Source: Rhodopseudomonas infernalis (lineage in GTDB: Bacteria > Pseudomonadota > Alphaproteobacteria > Rhizobiales > Xanthobacteraceae). Taken from it: 64,000 nt of DNA. Shown here one piece after another: positions 26,171 to 34,939 of this stretch; positions within the stretch are counted from its first letter, which is position 1, and every line of letters starts with the position of its first letter. The notes under the pieces are model-generated. The model was not told the origin of the DNA. It saw nothing but the letters and a program-made list of their open reading frames with translations, and searched no databases. Position numbers and translations under genes: made by a program. The stretch covers positions 52,388 to 116,387 of the forward strand of contig NZ_JAJNAL010000014.1 of NCBI RefSeq assembly GCF_022271405.1, read 5' to 3'.

Positions 26171-26236
26171 ACTGACAACTTCATACTGAGGGCTTTACAC
26201 CGAGAGCTTCATACCGAGAGCTTCATACCGAGACTT
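26164..26236. repeat. Short tandem repeats at the permease/ATPase junction
   Basis: Four to five imperfect copies of a 15-17 base unit with core CTTCATACCGAG (plus strand). Read on the coding strand, each copy resembles the GTATGA stop/start overlap of the permease and ATPase genes. It looks like tandem duplication of a former ATGA overlap. Confidence 0.7.
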
Positions 26237-26963
26237 GGGGGCGCCATGCGAAGATGCGACGTTCGATCGGCTTCAGGACCAACAGCTCGATCATGAGCAT
26301 GATGATGGTGAACAGCAGAGTCCAGGCGAGCACTTGCCGCATATCGGCGAGCTGGTACCAATAGAACAGCTTGAACCCGACGCCGTTCGGCCGGCCGATC
26401 AGCTCGACCAGCACGGTGATCTTCCAGATGATACCGAGGCCGAACCGCGCCGATGCCATCACATAGGGGAAGATCTGCGGCAGCAGCACACGGCGCACGA
26501 TGTCGGGCCGCGACGCCTCGAACACCCGCGCCATCGCCACCAGCTTGGTATCGACGTTCTTGACGCCCTCCCAGATATTGATGGTAATCGACGGCGCCGC
26601 CGTCACGGCAATCGCGATGATCGCCGCGCCCTCGTTCAGCCCGAACCACATGAACGCCATGATGGCGTAGCACAGGCTCGGCACCGTCAGCCCGATCATC
26701 ACCCAGACGTCGAGCACGGCTTCGGCGCGGCGGTTCAGCCCCATCAGCACGCCGATCGGCACGCCGAGCAGCAGCGCCAGCAGCAGGCCGCCGACGACGC
26801 GCAGCATTGTCATCGCCACATCGGTCTCGACCCGGCCGCCGGCGATCTCGCCCCACAACACCTTGGCGGTCTCGACCGGACCCGGGAAGATCTCGGGCGG
26901 CAGCGTCAGTGACAGCAATCCCCAGACGATCGCCGCCGCCACGAAGGAAAATACCTTAAGCAT
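26223..26963 (-). CDS. ABC transporter permease, NitT/TauT family
   Basis: 246-residue inner-membrane permease with about six helices. The cytoplasmic EAA loop (VFEASRPDIVRRVLLPQIFPYVMASARFGLG) that contacts the ATPase is clear. SsuC/TauC-like. It overlaps the amidohydrolase 3' end by eight bases, so both should be translationally coupled. With the ATPase and binding protein it forms a complete importer. Confidence 0.94.
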   Translation of the reverse strand: MLKVFSFVAAAIVWGLLSLTLPPEIFPGPVETAKVLWGEIAGGRVETDVAMTMLRVVGGLLLALLLGVPIGVLMGLNRRAEAVLDVWVMIGLTVPSLCYAIMAFMWFGLNEGAAIIAIAVTAAPSITINIWEGVKNVDTKLVAMARVFEASRPDIVRRVLLPQIFPYVMASARFGLGIIWKITVLVELIGRPNGVGFKLFYWYQLADMRQVLAWTLLFTIIMLMIELLVLKPIERRIFAWRPQVSV

Positions 26964-28347
26964 GGTGGGACTCCCGGATGATCCGTGCGTCTGGAAGAGT
27001 GATCCCGGAGCGGGCAGCGCAGCGGCGGGCGACCTGATCGACCTCCGCGAGCAGCTCGTCCTCGTCGACAGTCTGAACCTTGCGGTCCCGCATCACCAGC
27101 GTTCCGTCGATCACGACGTCGCGGACGTCGGCCCCCCGCGCGCTGTAGACGAGCGCCTTCTGCGGATCGAACAGCGGCGACAGATGGGGCTGCCGGGCCT
27201 CGAGGGTAATCAGGTCGGCGCGCTTACCGATCTCGATCGAGCCGGTATCGGGCTGTCCGATCGCCCGTGCACCTTCGACCGTCGCCATCCGCAGCGCCCG
27301 TGCGGCGGTCAGCGCCTCGGGGTCGTTCGCCGCGGTCTTGGCGGTGGCGCAGGCGTATTTCATGCTCTCGAAAATATCCTGCCCGCAATTCGCCGCGGCG
27401 CCATTGGTGGCGAGGCCGCAGGTAATCCCGGCCGTGAGAAACTCGCGGATCGGCGGAAATCCTGTGCCCCAGAACAGCCGGGTCGGCGGATCGAACAGAA
27501 CGGCGGTGTTGCTCGCCGCCAGCAGCTCGATCTCGTGCGGCGACACGTCCGAACATGCGATCGCCTGGACGTCCGGCCCGAGGCAGCCGACCTCCTCGAG
27601 CAACTCCACCTGCCGGATGTCGCGGCCGAAATGCTGCGCGATGATCCGGTTGAATTCCGGCGACTCGGCGACGTGCATGTGCAGCGCGAGGCCATTGTCG
27701 CGCGCGATGCGCCGCGTGATGCGAAACCCGGCCTCATCCAGCACCCATGGCAACAGCGGCCCGATCGACAGCCGCAGTCGGCCGCGCTCCGCGCCATGCC
27801 AGCGACCGGCGAGCCGCGCGACCCGGGACGCCTGTTCGGCCGCGGTTTCGCAGAAGCGCGGATCGAATGCGCGAGCCTCGGTGGCGCGCGCCACGGTGCC
27901 GCGGATACCGCTGTCGCGCATCGCCCGAAACGCCGCATCCTCGACGTCCGAGCTGGCCTGCGGCGGCATGAAGATGTTTTCGACCAGGCTGGTGTTGCCG
28001 TTCTTGATGTTCTCGACGCAGCCGAGCAGCTCGGCGACATACAGCGCGTCCTCGTCCATCGCCGCCATCATCGGCATGATGAGATCGAGCCATTCGAGCA
28101 GGCGCCGCTCCGGCCCGATGGTCCGGCCGAATGTCATGCACAGATGGGTGTGCGAATTGACGAGGCCCGGTAACACGATCCGCCCGGTCGCATCGATCAC
28201 GGTATCGCAGCTCGCAGCAGCCGCAGCGGTATAAGTCTCGACCGCGACGATGTCGCGCCCCTCGATCACTACCAGACCATCCTCGATGATCCGGTCCGCA
28301 CCGTCCATCGTGAGCACCAGCCCGTGCTGAATGGCGGTACGCGTCAT
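26956..28347 (-). CDS. Amidohydrolase of the AtzA/TrzN/guanine-deaminase superfamily with altered metal site
   Basis: 463-residue amidohydrolase. The HxH metal motif is present (H66, H68 in NSHTHL), as are the later histidine and catalytic glutamate (H225, E228 in LHMHVAES). Two usually invariant positions differ: the alanine-histidine after the next strand reads AC (C265), and the family aspartate of GTDGA reads N315 in LATNGAAAN. The enzyme may use metal differently, or act on an unusual substrate. It is the first gene of the ABC importer operon, so its substrate is probably the imported compound, perhaps an N-heterocycle or amide. Alignment is by eye. Confidence 0.82.
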   Translation of the reverse strand: MTRTAIQHGLVLTMDGADRIIEDGLVVIEGRDIVAVETYTAAAAASCDTVIDATGRIVLPGLVNSHTHLCMTFGRTIGPERRLLEWLDLIMPMMAAMDEDALYVAELLGCVENIKNGNTSLVENIFMPPQASSDVEDAAFRAMRDSGIRGTVARATEARAFDPRFCETAAEQASRVARLAGRWHGAERGRLRLSIGPLLPWVLDEAGFRITRRIARDNGLALHMHVAESPEFNRIIAQHFGRDIRQVELLEEVGCLGPDVQAIACSDVSPHEIELLAASNTAVLFDPPTRLFWGTGFPPIREFLTAGITCGLATNGAAANCGQDIFESMKYACATAKTAANDPEALTAARALRMATVEGARAIGQPDTGSIEIGKRADLITLEARQPHLSPLFDPQKALVYSARGADVRDVVIDGTLVMRDRKVQTVDEDELLAEVDQVARRCAARSGITLPDARIIRESHHA

Positions 28348-28783
28348 CGCGGCTCTCGATGGTGCATCGAGATGCGTGCCGAAGCCAACGCCTGGATGGC
28401 AGCACCGGACAAATCGGAAGCTCCGAGGCCGGTAAATACCTCGTAGTTGGTCGCCCGGCGGCTTTGCTTTGCACGGCTCATTGAGAAAAAATGGCCGGCT
28501 TGTTGAGCTAAGTCAAATTCATGACAGTAATTCCTTCCATGAAACTCATTCATGGAAGTCAATCCGCTGCACAGTAATTCGCCCGCCTGCTAGTTATTAG
28601 TTCATGGCCTGCACAGCGCCCGTGCTGCAGGTGCGAGATATAGATTGCGGTCATCGCGCACGTCGGTGCTCGACCGGCTGCGTCACGCCGACGCAATCGC
28701 CGGGGAGACTATCTCGGAAAGCGGAATCTCCCGGCGCCGAGCTGCGCCGGGGCCGGACGATGGCCCCTCGCTGTCAGCGGCGC
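28348..28783. other. Intergenic region upstream of the amidohydrolase operon
   Basis: 436 bp. Apart from conserved block B (28503-28556) no gene, RNA or repeat is recognised. The remainder to 28783 is GC-rich without a convincing ORF. Confidence 0.5.
28503..28556. promoter_or_regulatory. Conserved regulatory block B, upstream of the amidohydrolase operon
   Basis: Shares with 23322-23375 the run TAAGTCAAATTCAT and, at the same spacing, TAAT, CATGA and ATTCATG. It begins with TTGAGCTAAGTCAA, a weaker FNR/LysR-like palindrome, and contains a TTCATG/CATGAA inverted repeat. It lies about 155 bp before the operon start and is the most likely binding site of the LysR regulator encoded at 23358. Confidence 0.55.
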
Positions 28784-30097
28784 TTATCGCGCCCGCTCCG
28801 GACTCGTCGACAGCCCGATCCGCGCGCCGCGTGGACCTTTGTCCGCGGCGCTGCGGCGGGAGGCGAGCCGCGCCCGTCGCTTCCGCGCCCAGATCACCAC
28901 ACCGGTCACCGACAGCGCCGCGACCACGAGACCCATCGCCGAGATCAGGATGCGGCCCGGCAGGCCGAGGATACGGCCGGAATGCAGCGGGAGCTGCATC
29001 TGCACGAAGACGTCGGCGGCGGTGCCGACCCAGGGCAGCCGCTCGCCGATCGGGCGACCGTCCTCGCTGTCGTAGTACAATTGCGCAGGCCCGACGCCGG
29101 CGGCGCCGTGCTCCTCGCCGGGCTTGAAGAACTGCGCGGCGAACACGCCGTGGGCCGGACCGTAGAACAGCGAGCCGAGCGGCTCGGTGAAGCCGCGCGC
29201 CTTGGCGTCGGCGCTGGCGCGCTCGGCGATCTGGGCAAACGTCATCTTCGGCTCGATCGGATCGTCGAGGCTGCGATACGGCCGCTGCTCGAACGGGGTC
29301 GGCGTGTAGTTCGACACCGTCTTCATCAGCGGCGAAAACACCTCGAAATACAGATTGAGCGAAAACGCCGTGAACGCGACCACGAACAGCACCGCCCAGG
29401 TCCACAGGCTGAAGGCGCGGTGAATGTCGAAATTGATCCGGTAGGCGCTGCCCGATGTCTTGATCTTCCAGGCCGGCGCCCAGCGCGCCCAGAACCCCTT
29501 GCCGAGTTCGCGTTTCACCGCAGGCGCCTGTCCGGCGCGCAGCAGCCGGCGCGCCGGCAGCGTCAGATAGAAGCCGACGAAGCAATCGATCGTCCAGATG
29601 ATCGCGATGATGCCGAGCAGCCGCGCACCCCAGCGGTCGCTGCCCCAGAATTCGGGGACGTGCATGGTGTAGTGCAGCTTGTACAGAAACGAGACGAAGT
29701 TCTCGCGATTGACCGGCCACACCGCGCCCCAATAGCGGCGGCCGAGTTCGGCCCCTGTGTTGGGGTCGAGGAAGATCTGGTTGTAGTCGAGCGTATAGCG
29801 CTTGCCGGTGGCCGGATCGATCCGCGGCTGCACGAAGAACGCCAGCGAGTGGCCCGGCTCAGGCGTCATTGGGAAAAAGATGACGCGCGCGCGCGGATCG
29901 CGCTGCTCGATCTGCTTGGCGAGGTCGACCGAGGGGATTGCCGGCCCCGAACTCGACACGTCGAACAGCCTGGAGTTCAGCGTCTCGTCGATCTCGTGAT
30001 CCCACGAGATCACCGCGCCGGTGACGCCCGAGAAGAACAGGAAAGCCGCGGTCAGCAGCCCGGCCCAGCGATGCAGACGCCCGAACGCTGCCCTCAT
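28784..30097 (-). CDS. PepSY-associated TM protein (iron-reductase/siderophore-uptake type)
   Basis: 437-residue membrane protein. It begins with a helix (FGRLHRWAGLLTAAFLFFSGVTGAVISWDHEID), contains a long periplasmic part with PepSY modules and three further helices (about 175-195, 235-255, 388-410), and ends with a basic tail. Histidines in and near the helices (for example LHRWAG and LHYTMHVPE) are those thought to bind heme in this family. Relatives often accompany TonB-dependent siderophore receptors and may reduce ferric-siderophores. No receptor gene is present here. The ATG overlaps a 23-codon upstream frame of doubtful status. Confidence 0.85.
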   Translation of the reverse strand: MRAAFGRLHRWAGLLTAAFLFFSGVTGAVISWDHEIDETLNSRLFDVSSSGPAIPSVDLAKQIEQRDPRARVIFFPMTPEPGHSLAFFVQPRIDPATGKRYTLDYNQIFLDPNTGAELGRRYWGAVWPVNRENFVSFLYKLHYTMHVPEFWGSDRWGARLLGIIAIIWTIDCFVGFYLTLPARRLLRAGQAPAVKRELGKGFWARWAPAWKIKTSGSAYRINFDIHRAFSLWTWAVLFVVAFTAFSLNLYFEVFSPLMKTVSNYTPTPFEQRPYRSLDDPIEPKMTFAQIAERASADAKARGFTEPLGSLFYGPAHGVFAAQFFKPGEEHGAAGVGPAQLYYDSEDGRPIGERLPWVGTAADVFVQMQLPLHSGRILGLPGRILISAMGLVVAALSVTGVVIWARKRRARLASRRSAADKGPRGARIGLSTSPERAR

Positions 30098-30350
30098 GCG
30101 ACGCTCCGCAGTACGGATCGCGCATCGAGCGTGAGGGCGATCGACAGAAGGCTGGTTTGGGTCATGGCGCGTGGTCGCTGGGTCAGAGCCGGTTTGACCC
30201 GCTCTACCCCGTCGCGCCGCAGATTGCAGGGCTGCGCGCTTGGAATCGTTTCAAACTGGGCACGCGCTGAAAGGCGCGTGCTGCGTCTTAAGGGTTCTCA
30301 GGCCGCGTTGCGACATCGTGCCTCGGCCGACCTCGCGGGTCACAGGACCA

Positions 30351-30539
30351 TCAGGCCGACCAGCGGTCTTCCTCCTCGCGATGCGCCTGCTCGTTCAGCC
30401 GCTGCGCAATGTCTTCGGCGATCTTCTTGGATTTCGCCTCGGCGATCTTTTCGCCGTCCTGGGTTTTCAGCTCGGTCCGCTCGGCATGAACCGGGAAGTC
30501 ATCGGGCTCGAGTTTGTCTCCTTTGATCTCGTCGGGCAT
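30351..30539 (-). CDS. Small acidic/charged conserved hypothetical protein
   Basis: 62-residue protein beginning MPDEIKGDKLEPDD and rich in Lys/Glu, predicted mainly helical, without cysteine or membrane segment. The ATG (30539-30537) has a GGAGGA site 6-11 bases upstream, which decides the start inside a longer open frame. Function unknown; divergent from the IclR gene. Confidence 0.65.
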   Translation of the reverse strand: MPDEIKGDKLEPDDFPVHAERTELKTQDGEKIAEAKSKKIAEDIAQRLNEQAHREEEDRWSA

Positions 30540-30698
30540 CGCTCGTCCTCCGCCTTGGCTTGTCGTTGTAGGGAACAACGTTCGTGCGCCCCAATGGTGC
30601 CACCTTTGCACAGCGCCAGTTTTGTCCACATAGTGGACGAATATTGCGTCGTATTGATAATAATTGGACATCGCGTCGATCGTCTTCATAATGCGCTC

Positions 30699-31571
30699 AT
30701 GCTTGAAGACACCCCGCCTCATCTCACCGCTGCGCCGACCCTGACCGCCGCCATGCTGGCGGACAGCGCCGGCGACGCTGCGTTCGCCACCACGCTCGCG
30801 AAGGGCCTGATCGTGCTCGAAGCGTTCGATGCCGCGGCGCCGCTGCTCGGCAATATGCAGATCTCGGCCCGCACCGGCATTCCGCGGCCGACGGTGGCGC
30901 GGCTGACCCACACGCTCGCGGAGCTCGGCTACCTGCGCTACGACCCGGCGCTGTCGAAATACGGCCTCGGCACCCGCGCGCTGCGGATCGTCCGCCCGCT
31001 GCTCGCCGACATGCCGTTCCGCCAATTGGCGCGGCCGCTGATGCATGACCTCGCCGTCAGCGTCCGCGGCACGGTATCGATCGGCCTGCTCGACGGCCCG
31101 TCGATCATCTATGTCGAGACCGCGCGCTCCGGCGACGTCGGCCCGCACAGCCCGGACATCGGCCTGCCGATCCCGGTCGTTCGCACCGCGATGGGCCGCG
31201 CCGCCGCGGCGCTGCTGCCGGACGACGAAGCCGGCGCGCTGGCGGCGCAACTCGCCGCATCCGACGCGGCGATGTGGGAGAGCTACGCGGAGCTGTATCG
31301 CGCCGGCCTGACCCAATGCGCCGAGCGCGGCTTCTGCACGTGCTTCGGCGAATACATGCCGGCGATCCACGCGGTCGCGGCGCCGCTGTTTCGCGCCAAG
31401 TCGCTGCAGCGGACCTTCGCGATCAATTGCGGCATCCCCGAATTTCGCCTGCAGCCGGGCCAGCTCGAGGCCGAGATCGGCCCGCGGCTGCGCGCGCTGG
31501 CCGCCAGCATCCGCGCGCTGGTCGGCGAGGCCGAGCCGGTGATCCCGCCCCGAAAGGACGAGCCCGCCTGA
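30699..31571 (+). CDS. IclR-family transcriptional regulator
   Basis: 290-residue regulator. The winged helix-turn-helix spans about 35-95 (GLIVLEAFDA, ISARTGIPRPTVARLTHTLAELGYL), followed by the IclR effector domain. The ATG at 30699 is chosen because the HTH then starts at normal distance; the frame is open upstream. It precedes two periplasmic binding-protein genes on the same strand and likely regulates them. IclR proteins commonly sense aromatic acids or carboxylates; the ligand is unknown here. Confidence 0.88.
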   Translation: MLEDTPPHLTAAPTLTAAMLADSAGDAAFATTLAKGLIVLEAFDAAAPLLGNMQISARTGIPRPTVARLTHTLAELGYLRYDPALSKYGLGTRALRIVRPLLADMPFRQLARPLMHDLAVSVRGTVSIGLLDGPSIIYVETARSGDVGPHSPDIGLPIPVVRTAMGRAAAALLPDDEAGALAAQLAASDAAMWESYAELYRAGLTQCAERGFCTCFGEYMPAIHAVAAPLFRAKSLQRTFAINCGIPEFRLQPGQLEAEIGPRLRALAASIRALVGEAEPVIPPRKDEPA

Positions 31572-31650
31572 ACCGCGCGCCGCTCAGGCGATCGCACACC
31601 TTCAGGTCCGCCAGCCCAACGAGCGGACCGGAGCAACCAAGGAGGACGAC

Positions 31651-32628
31651 ATGCCCCTGACCCGACGCACGCTGCTGGCCTCGGCGGCCGCATTCGCCGC
31701 CGCACCAGCTCTGCCGGCCCTCGCCAATGCCGAATGGCCGACGCGGCTGGTGCGCATGATATCGCCCTACGGCGCCGGCGGCGCCAACGACATCTCGCTG
31801 CGGATCTTCAACGAGTTCTTCGAGCGCGAGCTGAAGCAGCAGTTCATCGTCGAGAACAAGCCCGGCGCCGGCACCCGCATCGCCAACGAGGTGGTCGCCA
31901 AGGCCGCGCCTGACGGCAGCACTTTCCTGTATGTCGCGGCGCCCTACGCTACCGCGGAGGCGCTGTTCGGCAAGCTCGGCTACGACCGCAAGGACCTCGC
32001 GCCGGTCGCGATGGCGGTGACGGCGCCGATCTTCCTGATGATCAACGCCAAGTCCGAGTACAAGACGCTGCCGGAACTGATCGCCTACGGCAAGGCGCAG
32101 AAGGACGGGCTGACCTTCGCGTCCCCGGGCCCCGGCTCGCAGCCGCATCTCGCCGCCGAACTGCTGTTCAAGACCGCCGGCGTCAAGGGCCTCAACATCC
32201 CGTTCCGCGGCGACTCCGCCTCGTACACCGAGCTGCTCGCCGGCCGGGTCGATGCGACCTTCACGGCGATCAGTTCGGCGCTGCCGCACATCCAGGCCGG
32301 CAATTTCCGCGTGCTCGGCGTCGCCTCCGCGACGCGCAGCACGATCTATCCGGACGCGCCGACGCTGGTCGAGCAGGGCTTCCCGCAGATCGTCGCGGCC
32401 GGCTGGTACGGCTTCATGGCGCCGGCCGCGACGCCGGCGCCGATCGTCGCCAAGCTGCAGGACACCGTGCTGCGCGCGCTGCAGGACCCCACCGTCAAGC
32501 AGAAGCTGCTCGATCAGGGCCTCGAAGCCAGCGGCCGGCCCGGCGCCGCGTTCGCAGCCTTCATCGACGAAGAAACCGCCAAATGGAGCAAGGTGATCGA
32601 GGAGGCCGGGCTGAAGGGACAGCCATAG
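31651..32628 (+). CDS. Tripartite tricarboxylate transporter-type binding protein (TctC/Bug family)
   Basis: 325-residue Bug-family periplasmic receptor. The signal peptide (about 1-27) has twin arginines (LTRRTLLASAAAFAAAPALPALA), so Tat export is possible. The mature protein starts EWPTRLVRMISPYGAGG, the family hallmark, with ENKPGAGTRIANEVVAKA. These proteins bind carboxylates or aromatic acids. No TctA or TctB membrane genes follow, so it is an orphan receptor that must share a transporter elsewhere or act as a sensor. Confidence 0.92.
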   Translation: MPLTRRTLLASAAAFAAAPALPALANAEWPTRLVRMISPYGAGGANDISLRIFNEFFERELKQQFIVENKPGAGTRIANEVVAKAAPDGSTFLYVAAPYATAEALFGKLGYDRKDLAPVAMAVTAPIFLMINAKSEYKTLPELIAYGKAQKDGLTFASPGPGSQPHLAAELLFKTAGVKGLNIPFRGDSASYTELLAGRVDATFTAISSALPHIQAGNFRVLGVASATRSTIYPDAPTLVEQGFPQIVAAGWYGFMAPAATPAPIVAKLQDTVLRALQDPTVKQKLLDQGLEASGRPGAAFAAFIDEETAKWSKVIEEAGLKGQP

Positions 32629-32687
32629 GCCGCCGCGCCGGCGGCCACGATGCGACGATCGAAAGACAAAAACCAACGAGGAACGTC

Positions 32688-33905
32688 ATGAGGACACTGA
32701 TCGCCGGCCTCGCCGCCGCGATGGCCATCGCCTGCGCGGCTCCGTCCGCCCACGCCCAGAAGAAGTACGATGCGGGCGCCACCGACGCCGAGATCAAGGT
32801 CGGCCAGACCGTGCCGCTGTCCGGCCCGGCGTCGGCCTATTCGTCGATCGCCAAGACCCAGGCCGCCTACATGCGGATGGTCAACGACCAGGGTGGCGTC
32901 AATGGCCGCAAGATCAACCTGATCCAGTACGACGACGCCTACTCGCCGCCCAAGACGGTCGAGCAGGTGCGCAGGCTGGTCGAGGGCGACGAGGTGCTGC
33001 TGACCTTCCAGATCATCGGCACCGCGCCCAACGCCGCGGTGCTGAAATATCTGAACGCCAAGAAGGTGCCGCAGCTGTTCGCCGCCACCGGCGCGGCGCG
33101 CTTCACCGATCCGAAGAACTTCCCTTGGACGATGGGCTTCAACCCGAGCTACTTCGTCGAAGGCCGGATCTACGGTCAGTTTATTCTGAAGGAGCATCCG
33201 AACGCCAAGGTCGGCGTGCTGTGGCAGAACGACGACCTCGGCAAGGACTATCTGGCCGGCATCAAGGCCGGGCTCGGCGACAAGGCCGCCAGCATGATCG
33301 TCGCCGAAGCGTCCTACGAACTGTCCGAACCGACCATCGACTCGCAGATCCTCAAGATCCGCGACTCCGGCGCCGACCTGCTGTTCAGCGCCGCGACGCC
33401 GAAGCAGGCCGCGCAGGCCATCAAGAAGCTGCACGAAATCGGCTGGCACCCCATCCACATCATCGACATCAACGCCGGCTCGATCGGCGCGGTGCTGAAG
33501 CCGGCCGGCCTCGACGCCTCCAAGGGCGTGATCAGCGTCGGCTACGTCAAGGAGCCGGACGATCCGCAATGGGCGAACGATGCGGGCAACAAACGCTATC
33601 TCGACTTCATGGCGAAATACTATCCGGACGGCGACCGCAATTCGAGCTTCAACGTCTACGGCTACATCACCGCGCAGCTGCTGGCGCAGGTGCTGAAGCA
33701 GTGCGGCGACGACCTGACGCGCGAGAACGTCATGCGCCAGGCCAGCAACCTCACCAATGTCCCACTCGACATGCTGCTGCCCGGCATCTCGGTCACCACC
33801 ACGCCGACCGACTACCGCGTCAACAAGCAATTCCAGATGGCCAAGTTCGACGGCCAGAAATGGGAACGCTACGGCGACATCATCACCGACCAGGCGAAGG
33901 AGTAG
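32688..33905 (+). CDS. Branched-chain amino acid-type ABC transporter binding protein (LivK family)
   Basis: 405-residue periplasmic receptor with a clear signal peptide (about 1-24, ending AHAQ). Two-lobed LivJ/LivK-like domain beginning IKVGQTVPLSGPAS, with ITTTPTDY-like C-terminal region. In alphaproteobacteria such receptors often bind aromatic acids rather than amino acids. The ATG at 32688 follows AACGAGGAA. No liv permease or ATPase genes adjoin. Probably co-transcribed with the IclR and TctC genes. Confidence 0.92.
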   Translation: MRTLIAGLAAAMAIACAAPSAHAQKKYDAGATDAEIKVGQTVPLSGPASAYSSIAKTQAAYMRMVNDQGGVNGRKINLIQYDDAYSPPKTVEQVRRLVEGDEVLLTFQIIGTAPNAAVLKYLNAKKVPQLFAATGAARFTDPKNFPWTMGFNPSYFVEGRIYGQFILKEHPNAKVGVLWQNDDLGKDYLAGIKAGLGDKAASMIVAEASYELSEPTIDSQILKIRDSGADLLFSAATPKQAAQAIKKLHEIGWHPIHIIDINAGSIGAVLKPAGLDASKGVISVGYVKEPDDPQWANDAGNKRYLDFMAKYYPDGDRNSSFNVYGYITAQLLAQVLKQCGDDLTRENVMRQASNLTNVPLDMLLPGISVTTTPTDYRVNKQFQMAKFDGQKWERYGDIITDQAKE

Positions 33906-33935
33906 CGTAGCCCCTCCCCAAGCACGACGCGCCTC

Positions 33936-33955
33936 CTCTCCCGCTCGCGGGAGAG
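33936..33955. repeat. REP-like hairpin between convergent genes
   Basis: Perfect 9-bp inverted repeat (CTCTCCCGC/GCGGGAGAG) with a two-base loop, located between the convergent LivK-type gene and hydrolase. Same core as the larger repeats near 36181 and 45750. May act as a bidirectional terminator. Confidence 0.65.
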
Positions 33956-33956
33956 T

Positions 33957-34931
33957 TCAGGCCGTGCCTAACCACGCGCACACCGCCTCGGGCATCGCGT
34001 GGACCTCGCCCGGAAACGGCCCCGTCGCGAATCCGACATGGCCGCCGTCGTTCGGCTGCACCAACTTGACGTCGTCGCCGACCTGATGCGGCGCCGGCAG
34101 CGCGGCGCCGGGGACGAACGGATCGTTGCGCGCATTCAACACCAGCGCCGGCACGCGGATCCTGTGCAGATGCGGCTTCGACGACGCCCGCGTCCAGTAA
34201 TCGTCGACATCGGCAAAGCCGTGCAGCGGCGCCGTGAAGGCGTCGTCGAAGGCGCGCAGCGTGGTCGCCTCGAGCATCCGGTCGCGATCGAACAGGCCGG
34301 GATGCTGCCGCCATTTCGCCAGCGCACGTGGCTTCATGGTGCGCAGGAAATTGCGGGTGTAGATCCGCCGATTGAGGCCGGAGTCGATCGCGGCGCCGGC
34401 GGCGAGCAGATCGAGCGGCGCCGAGATCGCCGCCACCGCGCGCACCGTCTGCGCCGCGCCGTCTCCCGCCTCCTCGGTCCAGCGCAGCAGCGCATTGCCG
34501 CCGAGCGAGACGCCGGCGGCGATCACCGGCGCACCGGCGCGCTCGCGCAGCCGGCCGAGCATCCAGCCGATTTCCTCGAAGTCGCCGGAGTGATAGGAGC
34601 GCGGCGCCAGATTGGGCTCGCCCGAGCAGCCACGGAAATGCGGAACGCTGAACCGCCAGCCGCGCGCCTGTGCGGCCTTCGCGAAGGCGATCGCGTAGCT
34701 GCTCGACGACGAGCCTTCGAGCCCGTGAAACAGAACCAGCCACGGTGCGCCGGCCGGCCCCGCGAGGTGATCGACGTCGATGAAATCGCCGTCCGGCGCC
34801 TGCCAGCGCTCGCGATCCAGCCGCAGCGCGTCGGACCGCCGCGGCCTGGCGAACAGCGCCGGCCAGATCGTCTGCAGATGGCCACCCGGCAGCCACCACG
34901 GCGCTCGGTAATCGCCCAGAACGTCGCGCAT
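33957..34931 (-). CDS. Alpha/beta-fold hydrolase, YheT/ABHD1-3 family
   Basis: 324-residue hydrolase. N-terminal family motif PWWLPGGHLQTIWP, oxyanion region LVLFHGLEGSS, nucleophile elbow GVSLGGN with S142, a late aspartate region LVLNARNDPF and terminal histidine in NDGGHVGF. The start at 34931 is chosen because this motif begins the family; the open frame extends upstream into cutA. Probably an esterase/lipase-like enzyme of unknown substrate, cytoplasmic. Co-directional with cutA, 8 bp gap. Confidence 0.9.
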   Translation of the reverse strand: MRDVLGDYRAPWWLPGGHLQTIWPALFARPRRSDALRLDRERWQAPDGDFIDVDHLAGPAGAPWLVLFHGLEGSSSSSYAIAFAKAAQARGWRFSVPHFRGCSGEPNLAPRSYHSGDFEEIGWMLGRLRERAGAPVIAAGVSLGGNALLRWTEEAGDGAAQTVRAVAAISAPLDLLAAGAAIDSGLNRRIYTRNFLRTMKPRALAKWRQHPGLFDRDRMLEATTLRAFDDAFTAPLHGFADVDDYWTRASSKPHLHRIRVPALVLNARNDPFVPGAALPAPHQVGDDVKLVQPNDGGHVGFATGPFPGEVHAMPEAVCAWLGTA

Positions 34932-34939
34932 CAAATCCC

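Noticed and set aside
30094..30165. 23-codon minus-strand ORF overlapping the PepSY start by ATGA
   Set aside because: Overlap is suggestive of coupling, but there is no ribosome site and no recognisable product; kept only as a note.
28604..30526. 640-codon plus-strand frame opposite the PepSY gene
   Set aside because: Product is low-complexity Arg-rich; the minus strand has a coherent membrane protein.
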